A DNA stretch of 64,000 bases from Purshia tridentata (taxonomy: Eukaryota; Streptophyta; Magnoliopsida; Rosales; Rosaceae): the NCBI GenBank assembly GCA_003254885.1, contig QANT01003325.1, positions 62,001 to 126,000 of the forward strand, given 5' to 3'. Positions within the stretch are counted from its first letter, which is position 1. The number at the start of each line of letters is the position of its first letter. The notes below the pieces were generated by a model, which was not told where the DNA came from, did not search any database, and was given only the letters and a program-made list of their open reading frames with translations. Below, one piece after another: positions 28,068-41,500 of this stretch. A program made the translations under genes and the position numbers.

Positions 28068-29318
28068 GATCGTTGGTCTGTTAGCTACTTGCTTGTTTTA
28101 GCTGAGAGTTGAAGCAGAAGATCTTTGAAATGGAAGTTCCATCCCATCCCATCTTTAGTTTGGTCTCAAAGAAAGAAGAGGTTTGGATTACAAGACCATG
28201 ACTAGTGGCTCTAATAGGCCGTTGTCTTCGATTCAAGGGTGTGAAGCCACGTGTAGCTTTTATGGGTGGTTGACAAAATGGACCGTTTATAGTATGGTTA
28301 ATCGAGGAAATGTTTTAGACTTTTAGCCTTTGATTGAAGCCCAAGGACTCCTCGACTCTGAAATGATAGGGCACTCTAGTGTCGTCTAAATGAGGAATTT
28401 CCTTCTACGACAGTCAGCGACAAGTCGTTTTTTGGCATATGCCTTGTAGTTCCATACAACATCAATCGTTTTATTGGCTGCTTATAAATCTGTAGCACAG
28501 CAAGAAAAAGGGTGGTCTCTTTTCGAAACATTATTTATTGTGTCTTTCTTCAGTTCAGCATTGGCAATCGGATGGATGACAACATAAGTTCATCCAAAAA
28601 TAGCAAATCTCAGCCAAAAAAACAAAAACATAATACTTACTTACATGCTCCAAGTCTTTGGCCATTTTAACTTAGAACATCATCATGGTGTGTCTTATTA
28701 AAATACTTAATATTATGCGTCTGAATACTCATATATACACACACACACACACACAGAGGAAACATAGCTAAAAATGACAAATAATATATAGATGTAAGAT
28801 ATACATTGTTAATTTGGCATTAAAAAACAGAACTTCCAAATGCTCCATCCATCTTGACACCACCAACTAGCTATGGCTTCAGTCAGGCCACTACCCAACA
28901 ATGGTACAGTTCCCCAAAGCTCAAAGAACTCTACATCTTCACATTTCCTTTATTTCTATGCAAAAAGAAATGGACAAAAAGAAGCCGCTTATCTACAAAC
29001 ATTTTGATCTCGTGTGATGCGAGATTGCTCTGACACAGTCAAAACCTGGTTTAAAGAAATAAAACAAATCAAAATTCACTTTCCAACTGTCTGTTTCCAG
29101 GAATAAGCTTCAAAACTAAAAACCTTGAGAAATAAAGCCAAGCTTAAAGCTTTTCTTCAACTGCTTATTACAGATTTACAGGAACTCTCTCCAACAATTA
29201 AACCTACATTGGCAGTAAGAAAAGCATCGGCTGGATTTCCCCCTCAAAGAAATGACAATCAAATAAGCTTGCATTTTATGTCAAGGGAGAAGATTTGTGG
29301 TCGTACATACCAATATAT
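28068..29318. other. Intergenic: MET1 promoter and Pumilio 3' flank
   Basis: About 28070-28500 should hold the MET1 promoter and leader. A short (AC)n microsatellite lies at 28736-28755. The stretch from about 28800 to 29318 probably includes the 3' UTR of the Pumilio gene. No gene is seen. Confidence 0.4.
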
Positions 29319-32300
29319 TTATTTCTTCAAAATATTGCTAGAAAGTATTTTCTTCCCGTAAGGACTGGTCCGAAGCACAGGCATATGGGGTTTTATTGCA
29401 TCCACCAATTTAGAATGAAGGATTCCCTGCTCAAAAAGCATACAAGACCTAATCATTTTAAGACAAGAAAGACACATTCCTTCAAAATAAACTTGGACCC
29501 ACAATTCTAGCGTTAGATAGTTTCTTGTAGTAGACATGTAAAAATCATCATGTTGTATAGACACACCAATCAGAGTAATAGGTTAGCAAAGGTTATTAAC
29601 AATATAAACATTTTGACATTTAGCAAAGGTCATAAATATGAATAACAAACCACTTAAAAGACTTTCTGAGACCATAAAGTTGGCTAGCAACGACCAAGTT
29701 CAGTTTAGTTTAAATACAATGACCATGCTTGGTGACCATATAAAAAGATTTACACCAAATTTATAGGATATTTCTAGTATTTTGTTGTTAAAGCATATAA
29801 TTACAAGGTATAAGCAAGCACAGAGATAATGCTTTCCATAAAATGACAAATAGCATACACTCATGCATTTACTAACCTTTGACTGGCTGAGTGCTGCTTG
29901 GATAACATAATTACCATAAGGGTCTTGCATGATTTGATCCAAGCGCACATTGTCTATCAGCTCCTGAATAATACTAGTGCGGTGCTCTTCACCTGCATAT
30001 TTCAGGCTTTTTTCAACCACATTACTGCTATACTTCTGCACAGACAAATCCCCATAATTACCCTCCAACTGATCAAGAATATCTACTGTTGCCCATGGAA
30101 GCTGAAGTTCAAAAACAAATTGCACAACATAGTTCCTGCAAAATGAAGAAAGAAAATGACATTCCAAAGCTCAAAATCATACATTCAAACTTGGATTTCA
30201 AAAAAGTGTATTGGATTCTCATTAAACACATTTAAAATCAACAGTGTAATAAAAGCTGTTCTGTATTGGCTTTATTAAACATGATCCTTTACTCACATTT
30301 TCAGACACAATATAGACAGCAGGGACTTTCCAAGGGCACTGCTTTAGGTTTGTGAATAAAAGTTATGAAATTATGAGGTCGTTATAATTCAGACCTTAAG
30401 ACTTATTATCTAAGTTATTTGCTTGTTGCCAAAATTGTTTCCTCAAAAAAGAGGAAAAAGGAAAAGCAGGACATACATGTTTCTATCATTATATAGAAAA
30501 TAATGACTCTCTATTAAAGCTTGGCCTACTGGAAAAAGCCTGATCACGTCCACTGAGATTGGTTATACTTCTCATTATACAAGCCATATTTATACTTTTT
30601 AATCATAGGTCACCATGTGAACACACTTCGTTGAAATGGTGTATTGAAAGAAGTAAATCAAAACATCTCTCAGAAAAAGTGCATAGTAGATAATCACACT
30701 GACCTCACATGATATCAAGAACTTTAGAAAGAAAGAGAAAAAAGAGAGTACCCAAATGGATCTTGGGAAAGGATTAGAGCATTTGAAGTAATCTCGCAAA
30801 TTAATCGATTTCTTTGTTCAGCATCAGAATGGCTAAGGCATTTTTGAAGCACACAACAGCCATGGCGGTCAGTTGCAAGCTCAACACAATTGATAGTTGC
30901 AGCTTGAAAAAGAAACTGCAAAAGAAACCATTGCCATTCTTTCATTCCACGGTACACCATTTGGTAAAACTCTAGATTGATTAGTACAGTAAGATACTAA
31001 GATTTATAAAAATTAAAACACTACATAAAAAATAAGCATGTAAGATGTGAGCAACTGATGGAAGAAAAAATTTCAGTCAAGAGGTGCATGGGAATTGCAT
31101 GCAAGAAAAAGATATATTATTTAAAACCTAATTGCCAGAGACCTAAAAGAAATCATCCCTGCTGAATGAATAAAGAAAAAAAAAAAGTCGAACAAGCTCT
31201 CAAACTTGCATAATACTTCAACTATTTTCTCAGGAAAAGAGATAAAAGAAAGGAAACAAACGGTAACGCATCAGGAAACAAACATGAGCATACAACATAA
31301 TGTATTACAAGACCAACCACAAAGACAAAGAACATCATGCCACCATGGATGTAATCTATCTTTATGCAGTATGTTCACTTTAACGAACAAAAGCTAACGA
31401 AGGTTAGACCTATGTTTTAAGGACTTAAGAACAATAATACAGCAAAGGAAAGATATTATTGAAGAACTAAATCAATGAGAAACATCATGAGTTGATGGCT
31501 AAGTATACAAATCACTTGACTTGAGTAATGATACAATCAAACGCAATCTTATGTAAAGACAACTAACAGAGCTTATAATGTTTTCTTATCCTTCTCTTCA
31601 TCTTTATGTGCTTGCAACTTAAGAATATAACCATATTTAACAAGCTATACAAATGAATTGACTTGTTTGAAACATCAGAGAAAGAATACATCTTCACAAC
31701 AGCAACATCCATTTGTTCATAAAATCATTCAACATACAAATCAATGTCTTTTACCTCGCGATATTCAGTCGTTAAATACTGCAAGCAGCGCTGTGCAACA
31801 TGATTGCCGTTCGTATTTTTTATCAAAGTCACTATCCCAGGCTTTAACGAGGAAACAACCATGGAAAACTGATCTGGAGTTTCAAGGGTTTCAATAACCT
31901 TTTGAACAGCCCGAGTCCTGTGGTTGGGAAGAAGTCCATTTTATCGTATCAAAACATAAAAAAATGACTCTGGAAAACTAAAACAGAGAGAGAGAGAGAG
32001 CAAACCCATGCATATCACATGAAATCCTAACAAGTTCCCCCGGCCTTTTAGTGATTGAATGAAGAATTTGAATTTTTTGATCCTCATCACACACTTCAAG
32101 CAGCTTCTGGATGAGGTAATTTCCAAAAGGATCTGTCATGAGCTCAACAACGTGATCTATGATCTCAAGAAAAATATTTTCAACATCTTTTTGGGCGCCT
32201 TCAGAAAATTTTCTTTGTAAGAAGCGGCAACCATGCTGGTCTTTAGCCATGAGATAAATTCTACCAGTAATTTCATACATAGAGTTATATTTCTGAGGCA

Positions 32301-33657
32301 ATGTCTTCAGATCAGTATATTTCTGAGGCAGTGCCTTCGGATCTGTATTCTTAAGATGCATTATACCAGGGAACATACCCCATGTGCTCAAACTATCCAA
32401 TTGAAAGCATCCAGCATTTGGAGTAGATAAGTTATGCCGGAAATGACCATTTGAAAGAACTTTTACATTATGATTAACATGAGCAAGTGATTCATCTGCT
32501 CCCGCAGCACCAAACTTCACAGTTTTAAGTGTGTTCATTCCATGTGATCTTGTTAGAATCTTTTCAGGAAAACTTTGTTTTCCCACTTTGTCAAAAACTT
32601 GTATCGCATTAAAACCTGTGTAGGAAGGATTTGATTGGTTTTGACTCCTGGGAATGACATAGTTGTTCCAAATTCGTTCTTGGTTGGATTGTTCGAGCCG
32701 GTGAGAGATTGGCACCTCAAAATGGGGGTGCCTGGGATTTGGACATGGTATCCTGCTTGGAATATTCCCACTTGCTTGTACCAGATGCTGAGCTTCCAAC
32801 CGCTGATCATGAAGCTGCTGCAGGTACACATATCGCTGCTGCATCCTATAATATTGTTCCTCTTCCATATTCCTCCAACTAATTTGATTCTGGTTTATTT
32901 GTTGCGCATGTAGGTAAGGAATACGAGATTGTGCATCCAGAAAGAATTGCTGCTGATCAGATGTTAGAGGAAACTGCAGACCAGGGGCAGGCACATTAGA
33001 GAGCAACTGAAAACCTTGTACTGCATGAGCTAGAGGAACAGCAGATGATAAATTTTCAATAGGCTGTGAATACGCAAGCTGTGGTTTCTTGAGCTCTTCA
33101 GAATCGAATTTTGACATATTTGAACTTTCTTGGCCAACGTTTGTCACATCAAATTCATAAAAGCCACAAGGAATCTTATTTGGTGCTTGGAAAGAGGGAA
33201 CAACCATGACCGAAGTATCCATATTGGAAATATGTGTCTTCAAGCTGTTTGCCATTTGGCCATCCAATGAAAAGTGGTAGTTCTGTAAGGATTTGCAATT
33301 TGCCACAGGACTCCCAGCTTCCACAGTCACCCCATCATCAAAGCTCAGTCCTGAAAATGCAGATGTTAAAGATTGATCATCAGGCAGATTTGTTGCCTCT
33401 GATTGAACCCTTTTCACAGGTGATTTCTGAATTTTCTTCACCAAGTGCTTTCCCTCATCCAGCCTTCCATTTTTTTGGAGTTTTTCACTCAAAGGTCCTC
33501 TGTAGGAGTTCACACAGATAGGAGACAAGCTTCCATTCAAAGACAAACTCTTAGTTCCAGATTCCTCCGAATGCGGGTTCCCAGATGTAGCATTTGGTAT
33601 CTCACCAAGAAGTTTCTCAAATTCATCAAACTCCAGTTCAGTTCTTCCTTTTTCCAT
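29319..33657 (-). CDS. Pumilio/PUF RNA-binding protein (APUM7-12 type)
   Basis: Binds UGUA-type elements in mRNA 3' UTRs to repress or destabilise them. Five coding exons: 33657 to about 32004, 31917-31757, about 30916-30752, about 30135-29880, 29428-29319, giving roughly 780 residues. The long first exon encodes a low-complexity N-terminal region rich in Gln, Ser and Asn, including a YYRMQQRYVYLQQLHDQRLE segment. It ends with the first PUF repeats. The base-contact residues read by eye are CR..Q, NY..Q, TR..Q, NH..Q, CC..Q, NY..Q, SN..E, NY..Q for repeats 1 to 8. This matches the classical eight-repeat Pumilio layout, with repeat 5 varying. The protein ends SSNILKK. A 5' UTR intron (about 34387 to 33677) is likely. 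The exact APUM number cannot be fixed. Confidence 0.9.
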
Positions 33658-34854
33658 ATTGTATTCTGAGTCTGTTTAAGAATTCCCTCCGCCAAACAGA
33701 GCAAGCACTAGCAGGCAAGCCAAATCCACAGAGAAGCCCTTCAATTCAGCAAGAATTTATAACTCAAAAGAACCACACATGACATATTTATAAAAATACA
33801 GTAAATATGAGACCAACTTTGCTCAAACCCATCAATGTGAAACATAATCCTGCAAAATTTATGCAAATTACAACCCAGATTTTACAAACAAATATACAGC
33901 ACCCACATTCCAACATGAAATGAGGAAATCCACAATCTGATTAAATCCCTTCTACTAGAGGGACTGATCGTCAAAACTCACCATTCTTTTTTAAAACCAA
34001 AATTTAAAAAGGAATACGTTTGTTCCATAAAAACAAAAATAAGCTCTTGCATCCAATATCTCCCTATCCAGAAGCGAATGTTGGAAAGAAGCATAAAGGC
34101 ATAAATACTAGAGACACTTATCTAGGCATCAGTCGAGACCAGTATTTTATAGACCAGAAAATCAATCAATGCCAAACCCCAGTCCAAAAACAGAGTCCAC
34201 AAAAGGTTAAAGGCATCAAAATCATTAGGATCATCATCAGGATCATCAAAGAATTTCGAAGAAAGAAAAGTCATTTTGTTTGATTCTCACGTACAAAACA
34301 AATGAAAATGTTGATAAATTGGATTGCCTGGAAAAATCCCCATTTTTCAAAATATAAAAATATAAAATAAGAGAAAGAAAAACATACCCAAATTCGATGT
34401 TCATCAAATGTGAAAAAACCCAGATGATCCTGATCATGAAGAATCCAAATTCAGAATTCAGAATCACAAAAAAATCAAAACTTTACAAATGATACATCGC
34501 AAATAGCAAAAAAAATAAATAAATATAAATTAAAAAGAAGATGAGTCATGAGTAAACAGAGAAAAGAACAATGCAGAAGAAAGAGAAGGCAATGAGTGAG
34601 GCAAACAAAAGACGGAAGAAGAGATACGTACGTAGGAGCGATAAAGAGGCAATGAGAATGAGAGGCAGTGGTATCAGTGTGAGAAATAAAACAGAGACAT
34701 AGGACAGCAATGGAGGAGTGAGTGGGAGAGAATTGGAGAAGAGGGAGAGGGTATTTTGGTAAATAAAGAGGGAAAGGAGTGCAAAGGGAGTGACAGTGTG
34801 TTAATAAGTGTTGTTGGTGAGGTGAGGATTGAGGGAGAGTGAGTGAGTGAGGCG

Positions 34855-34975
34855 GCGTGCAGGAGAAGGAGAAGGAGAAGGAGAAGGAGAGCTTTTCAAA
34901 GAGAGACTGAGACTCAAGGAGGTGGCATTTGCCAACACATACCCGCACACGCACACGCACACGCACACGCATCAA
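34855..34975. repeat. Microsatellites in the Pumilio 5' region
   Basis: An (AGGAGA)n run lies at about 34860-34892 and a (CGCACA)n run at about 34944-34970. On the minus strand these read as pyrimidine-rich TTCTCC and GTGTGC repeats upstream of the Pumilio start, in the likely 5' UTR or core promoter. The repeats explain the Arg- and Val-rich open frames here, which I do not call as genes. Confidence 0.8.
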
Positions 34976-36160
34976 CTACAACACCACCCACATTACAATT
35001 CACATGCATGGCCATCATATCGAAATTTGGAAATGTGGGAATGACACGCTCTCATTCTTGTTTGGTAATTGCTGTGTTACAACTTACATTACATTTTCTC
35101 TCTGCTACGGTTTTGTTACAGTAATCACTTTTTCAACCGCCTTATTATAATATTTTTATTCTTTTAACATTCAAAGACTTGGTCGTCTTCTTCTACTTCT
35201 AAACTTCTATAGCTATTTTGTTCTCTTATTTTATATTTTTATTAATCTCACACCTTTCACCCACCATCCTATACTCTACAGATTGCGTTATCAAAATTGT
35301 AAAGGGCACCTTTCTCTTGGTGTGTGTTACCCAATTTGGGTATTTTCCAAATTATAACATATGAATGGGCAATGCCATACACACCTTAAGCTTGTTGGAT
35401 TTTTAAAAATATACCTCATGGCCACAAATAGCAATCAAGCTTGCTTAGGTGAATACAATTCACAACAGAGTATAGACCTAGCTACCTACTTTAATTTAAT
35501 TTATGTAGCATTTCTGTGTTTCAAATTAATATATAATTAAAGTATGAAATAGACCAATAGATAGGTTAGTATAATAAAAGGAGTCTTGAATATTGAATGA
35601 ATGGGTAGGAAATCTTAATAATAAGGCTGTCAAGTAAAACAAGTGCCTTCAAATCTTAAAAATAATACAACTGGGGATTGAAAGAGAAGAGAAGAGTGTG
35701 GACTCTAGGTCCGGTAATATTTTATAGTAAATATTTATAAACCCCCTAGTTAGAGATTGATTCTCTCATAACTTCTACCTAAAATTAAACTCTCTCAAAA
35801 TCCCTAATTATACACTTTACTATTTTTCAAAACCCCCTAGTCAACCTATAACCATCTAAAGTTTACTTTTCTTTTTTAGAATTCCAATTATACCCATTTT
35901 ATTTGTTTTTAATTTTAATAAAATTTTATTTATATTTTTTTAATTTCAGAAATATTATTTTTATTCATGTTTTTTATTTTAGTCCGTAATTTTAAACCCC
36001 TTAACCAATTAAAAAATTTATCTAAATTTTCTAGAAACTCTCAAAACCTTCTAAAAATTATAATATTTTTTAATCCTTCTGACGCATTTTGACACGCTCT
36101 AACACGCTCTTTGACATGTTTTGACGCTTGCTCTAATGCGCTCCTAGTGTAACTATATTT

Positions 36161-36275
36161 TAATAAAGGTGTAACTGTTTATTTAATAAAGGTGTAACTG
36201 TTTATTTAATAAAGGTGTAACTGTTTATTTAATAAAGGTGTAACTGTTTGTTTAATGAAAGTGTAACTGATTTTT
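36161..36275. repeat. 23-bp minisatellite inside the MULE
   Basis: The unit TAATAAAGGTGTAACTGTTTATT starts at 36161, 36184, 36207 and 36230, with a diverged fifth at about 36253. The period is exactly 23 bp. The core GTGTAACTG recurs in the nearby hairpin at 36433-36465. Confidence 0.92.
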
Positions 36276-36432
36276 AGTGAATGTGTAATTGGTTTTTTAG
36301 TCAAGGTGTATATAACTGGTTTTTTATTTTTTTATGGGCCTGCAAGTTTTTTTTTAAAAAAAAATTTAATAGTATAATTATTTGTAGTTATTTTTTAATA
36401 TAATTGTTTTTCTAAAATTCAGTTTTTATTTC

Positions 36433-36465
36433 AGTGTAACTGTATTTTTTAAATACAGTTACACT
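36433..36465. repeat. Perfect 15-bp hairpin
   Basis: AGTGTAACTGTATTT is followed by three T and then its exact reverse complement AAATACAGTTACACT. It lies just right of the minisatellite and uses the same GTGTAACTG core. It marks the centre-right of the MULE foldback. Confidence 0.9.
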
Positions 36466-36638
36466 GGGCGTGCATCAATCCGTGTCAGCCCACGTGTTAG
36501 TTTGCGTTAGAACGCGTCAAAAGGGCAAAAAAGATATTATAAGTTTTAGAGGATTTTGGGAGAGTTCCTAAATAGATGGGGGCTTAAGAAAAGTTTATTG
36601 GTAATTATGAGGTTTAAAAAAAGTTACCCAATATTTTA

Positions 36639-38529
36639 CAAAACATTTTTTAAAAATTGTATTGTAAAATGAAAATGACAAATTAAATTTTGCATTCTCA
36701 AAGTATGAGAGGCATCTGGTCGGTATTAACCAATTATTATAACCAAATAATTATAATCACAAAAAATATTAATTATAAATTTATTTATTTTTTTAACATT
36801 TGTATCAGGTGTTCTCTATGCTTCCTAAATTCACAAAAACTTCATTTAATCATTTTTTGAATTAACATTGTAAATTAAAAATTCTATTTTGCGTTTTTTA
36901 AAAATTAACCTAACGCATTTTTATCATTTTTTTAATTTGTAAAATAGAAAACCGTTTTAGAAAACTTTACCAAACACGGTCGCTAACTTGCTCCTTTCTA
37001 GTTGGAACGGCGGGGTGGTGGGCCCTTCGGATCCTCATTAACTGCTGTTGCGCAAATTAAATTGCGGATTACTTACTTACTATTCACTATTATTACATCA
37101 TCCCTCTCTTAACATCTTCAATATTTTTTTCAATTAAAAAGCAAAAACTTATATTGTAATTTTTCATCTAAATTTTATTATCATTCAAATATTATATTGT
37201 ATGATAAAATATCAGTTTAACGATATACAACACTCTGCAAAACAAACAATTTACAATGTTATATGAATATATTATAAGTTTTACCAGAAAAAATTGACAA
37301 GATGGTGTGATTTATATGACAATTAATTGAGATACCATACGTTGTTATTGATCATAAATTACTAGTATTTAAAATTTTTCATTTTGCAAGTTTATGCATT
37401 ACATTTAGTAAGTAGAGTAGGCTACATCTTTTTCTAAAACACATGTTTAATTCAGAAAGAAAAATGGATAAACATTAATTTTTTGATTAACCTAATTTTA
37501 TTCCTTATCTCACCCACCTCCCCCATTTGAGCTAACCCGAAAACTTAAAGATAAGTAAGTATTAGTTGTTATTATTGTTGTTCATTTCATAATTTTGTAA
37601 TTGGACCTACAAATATTGGAAGGTGCTTGTTAATAACAAGATATTTCATCTAGCTTCTTTTTATTTTTTGGTTCATTATTGTTTAGTTTGAAATTTTGAA
37701 TAAAGAGAAAAATAAAAAAACTGAAAGTAAAATAAAAGTAAAATCCTGTTCAACTTGAACCGATTCCAATTTCGAATTGGATGCTGATGATGATAGTCAG
37801 TCGTAGACTCACATCATAGTGTCATAGACCACGTACCACGTACTACGAATATGACTGACTCACTGACTCGAATTATATCATTCATTGCACTACTAGTCTA
37901 GTCTACTACTAATACTAATACCACGCTGCTCTGGTCAACAATGTACAGGACTGTTAATTAATGATGTTTTTATCATCACTAGTCACTTCGCATACCACCA
38001 AAAACCCGGTTGTTCATCTAACCAGTATAAGACTAAATAAAAGCTCATCAGATTTGTATCTAGTATTGCAACTTGCAACCACCCATTAATTTCACACCAC
38101 TACGGATTTGCCATTTAACTTACTTAATCAAGCAATTCCCCTTCACCCCATACACAACACAATGCAGGCAGGGGGACCCAGGATCAAATATTTGCTAAAC
38201 CACCCTATTCATCAACTTTCATGAATCAACCAAACAAAGCCAATTTTTCAAGAATAAAATAATAACACATGCATAGCCGCGATAATTTCTTCCATTCAAT
38301 TATATTTGCATTCACTGCAATTCAACATCCTTATTTGCAATGACTGCAATTGTACACTGAACTGCATTTCAACATCTCCAATAAGCTAATCTCACCAGAA
38401 TCTTTTTATGTATACAAAAAATTAGTCCAAATACTATCAATCTAATAACTAACTTGTTGCCATCCCACATCCAGGTTGACCTTGTTCACTACTCTCCCCT
38501 CATCAAACTCAATCACATACTCGATCAAC
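36639..38529. other. Intergenic DNA and Cpn60 beta 3' flank
   Basis: AT-rich sequence with no open frame worth calling. The last 100-200 bases before 38529 are probably the 3' UTR of the Cpn60 beta gene. I see no further element with inverted repeats and target duplications. Confidence 0.4.
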
Positions 38530-41500
38530 TTAGTAACCATAGCCTGTCACAAAATAAGGCAAAGAGTCACAAAACTGCACTTCTGAGCAAGAGAAAGCTG
38601 AACAGGTATCTACAAACCTGAATTGTCCATGGGGTTGCCAGCAGGCACTGCTGGCTCAGGCTCTTTAATCTCAACAACTACACAGTCTGACATTAAGAAA
38701 GTTTTAGCCACAGAGGCTGCATGCTCTAGGCAACATCTCACCACCTGAACAATGAAAAGTACAATGCAAAAATCAGTTAAAATCAGCTTGAATACAGAAA
38801 GTAGGAACTATGTTTCGAGGAACATAAAATTTAACAAAGCTGGAATAGAGCACCTCATACATCAATGAAAGTAACCTAGAAACAACCTATCAGGCATCTG
38901 GAATCACCTATGAAGGAAGCACTACACTCCCAACCTACCAATTTTTAGTAAAATTACTTATTGCACAAGCAATCAGGATCAGCTACACAATTCTCCAAGT
39001 TGCTATCCACACATTAAAGGTAAAGGCAGATTTGTTACCTATTGGAGACAATTACTTTAAAGGTACACTTCCAATGCTATCAACCAAGGCATCATACTAT
39101 TTGTACTGATGGATTAAAAGCACAAAGAAGTGATGGAAGTGCAACATATAAGATTTGACAATGTCAAAACTCACCTTGGTTGGATCAATTATTCCAGCAG
39201 CCATTAAATCTTCATAGTTACCAGTTGCAGCATTGTACCCGTACTTGGGATTGTCACTGGAAAGCACCTGTAGAAAACTTCAATTTATTAACACAAGAAA
39301 TACATCTTTCAGATGGTGAACATACCATAATAAAGCAAATGAAAGAATACCTTCTCGCTGACCACACTTCCATTTACACCAGCATTCTTGGCAATTAATT
39401 TGAGAGGGTAACTAAGAGCTCTTTTAACTATATCTGCTCCAACCTGTAATACACATATGATTTAATCCTTGAGCAAACCAAATACATCTGAACACAAGTA
39501 AAAACTAAGCTGAATACATCAAACCCTCCAATAATTAGATTCAATTTTTCATCATCATCAAAAGCTTCTGCTGAATCAAAACTCAAAAGATTGGGTCTGA
39601 ACCATGATCAACACATAAATTAATTACCTTTTCTTCGTCATTATCAAGAGTATCCTTGATTGCATCAACCTTTGAGGCCAGCCTCAGAAGGGTGCATCCA
39701 CCTCCAACAACAATACCTTCCTCAACAGCTGCCTGGAAATCGAAAAAAATGTTAATTTTGACAAGTGTCCCAAGTACCAGATGAAAGAAAAACTAACAGG
39801 GGGTTTAGTACACAAAGATTCAGCATTGTAAGATGTATTATTATTATTATTATTACCTTTGTTGCATTGAGAGCATCTTCAACTCTCAGTTTCTTTTCTT
39901 TCAGCTCCGTCTCAGTTTGTGCTCCAACCTTGAAATATTCAAGATTATACATGAGTTAACATTGGCAATATATTGCAATCCAAATTGCCTTTCAAGTTTT
40001 TAAAAACTTACCTGTATTACAGCAACACCACCAGATAGTTTTGCAATCCTTTCATTAAGTTTTTCCCTTTCATAATCTTGCTCTGCCGCCTGCATGAATA
40101 GTTTAACTTTATAAGCTAGGCTACAACAACAATAAATTACAGACATATTGTACTTACAAAGGTGAGAAAGAGGCCTTTACCTCAATAAGGTTTTTAATTT
40201 GTGCAACTCGCTTGTTAACTGCTTCCTGGGTACTTCCATCACCAACAATTGTGGAGGTATCCTTTGTAAGCACCACCTTTGAAGCATGGCCAAGGACCTC
40301 CTTCCCAACATTGTCTAAGGTAAGCCCTACCTCATCTCTGATCACAGTTCCTATATGCAAATTGATGGTATCTCAATATCACATTATCACATTACAAAAG
40401 ACAACTGGGCAAAATTTGAGAAAAAATGAATCAAAAAGAGTGATAGATGTGAAAAAACCTCCAGTCAGGATAGCAATATCATCAAGGTACTGGCTCTTGC
40501 GCTCTCCAAACCCAGGAGCTTTGAATGCAGCAATCTTCAGAGCTCCTCTAAGCCTGTTCACAACAAGAGTTGCAAGAGCTTCTTGTTCAATGTCTTCTGC
40601 AATAATGACAACTGGGTATCCTCCTCTTATAGCATCTTCCAAAATGTTAATAAGGTCCCTTGCGTTTGTTATTTTCTTATCAACAAGAAGCAACTGCATA
40701 AAACACTTGGCATTAGGAGGCACAACTGACATATTGAAGTTACCACACACACAAAAACCTGATCGTAATTGAATTGCATTACCTTGCAGTTATCATATTC
40801 AACGGCCATTTTCTCACTATCAGTGACAAAATAAGGTGAGATATAACCACGATCAAATTGCATTCCTTCGACCACATAGAGGCTGTTCTCAGCGCTTTTT
40901 CCCTCTTCAAGGGTTACCACACCCTTCCGACCCACCTTACTCATGGCTTCAGCAATCATGTTTCCTACTTCATAGTTGTTTCCTGCACTAACTGCTGCCA
41001 CATCTGCCAGTTCACCGTCTTCAACCTGCAATTAGTTGCGAATTAATTTTGTTCTGGACATCTTTCAGAAAGATAACAAATATTATACCAATAGGTCAAT
41101 GGCTGATACCCAAATAAATTAGAGACCAATTTACACTACCTCTTTAGAGATCAACTTAAGCTCCTGTACTAGAGCTTTCGTGGTCTTCTCAATGCCACGT
41201 GTGATTAAAACAGGGTTTGCTCCGGCTGCAACCACCTGCAAAATTCAAGTCAGTTAACAAAAGTGGTTGGGACACAATCTGAACCTCTCTAGTTACAGAG
41301 ATGAGGGCCCAAACCTTGACACCTTCAGCAATAAGACCTTGTGCAAGAACAACAGATGTTGTTGTCCCATCACCAGCTAAGTCATTAGTCTTGGCAGCTG
41401 CCTGTCTCACTAACTTAGCTCCAATGTTCTCAACGGGGTCCTCCAACTCAACCTAAAGGCAGAAAAGAAGAAATCAAACAAAGGGCAAAGGACTGCATTA

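Larger units (their letters stand above)
35725..36629. mobile_element. Mutator-like (MULE) non-autonomous element, 905 bp
   Basis: It is flanked by the perfect 9-bp direct repeat AATATTTTA (35716-35724 and 36630-36638), the Mutator target-site length. The ends pair imperfectly (TAGTAAATATTTATAAACC against GGGTAACTTTTTTTAAACC). Pairing continues deep inside: the left stretch around 36030-36110 (AACTCTCAAAACCTTCTAAAA, TTTGACACGCTCTAAC) matches the reverse complement of about 36500-36570. The whole thus forms a long imperfect foldback. No coding sequence is present. Confidence 0.75.

Noticed and set aside
34475-34975. Long minus-strand frame starting with Val/Arg repeats
   Set aside because: The repeats come from the CGCACA and AGGAGA microsatellites. 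The rest is low-complexity Ser/Phe/Leu and matches a pyrimidine-rich 5' UTR of the Pumilio gene.
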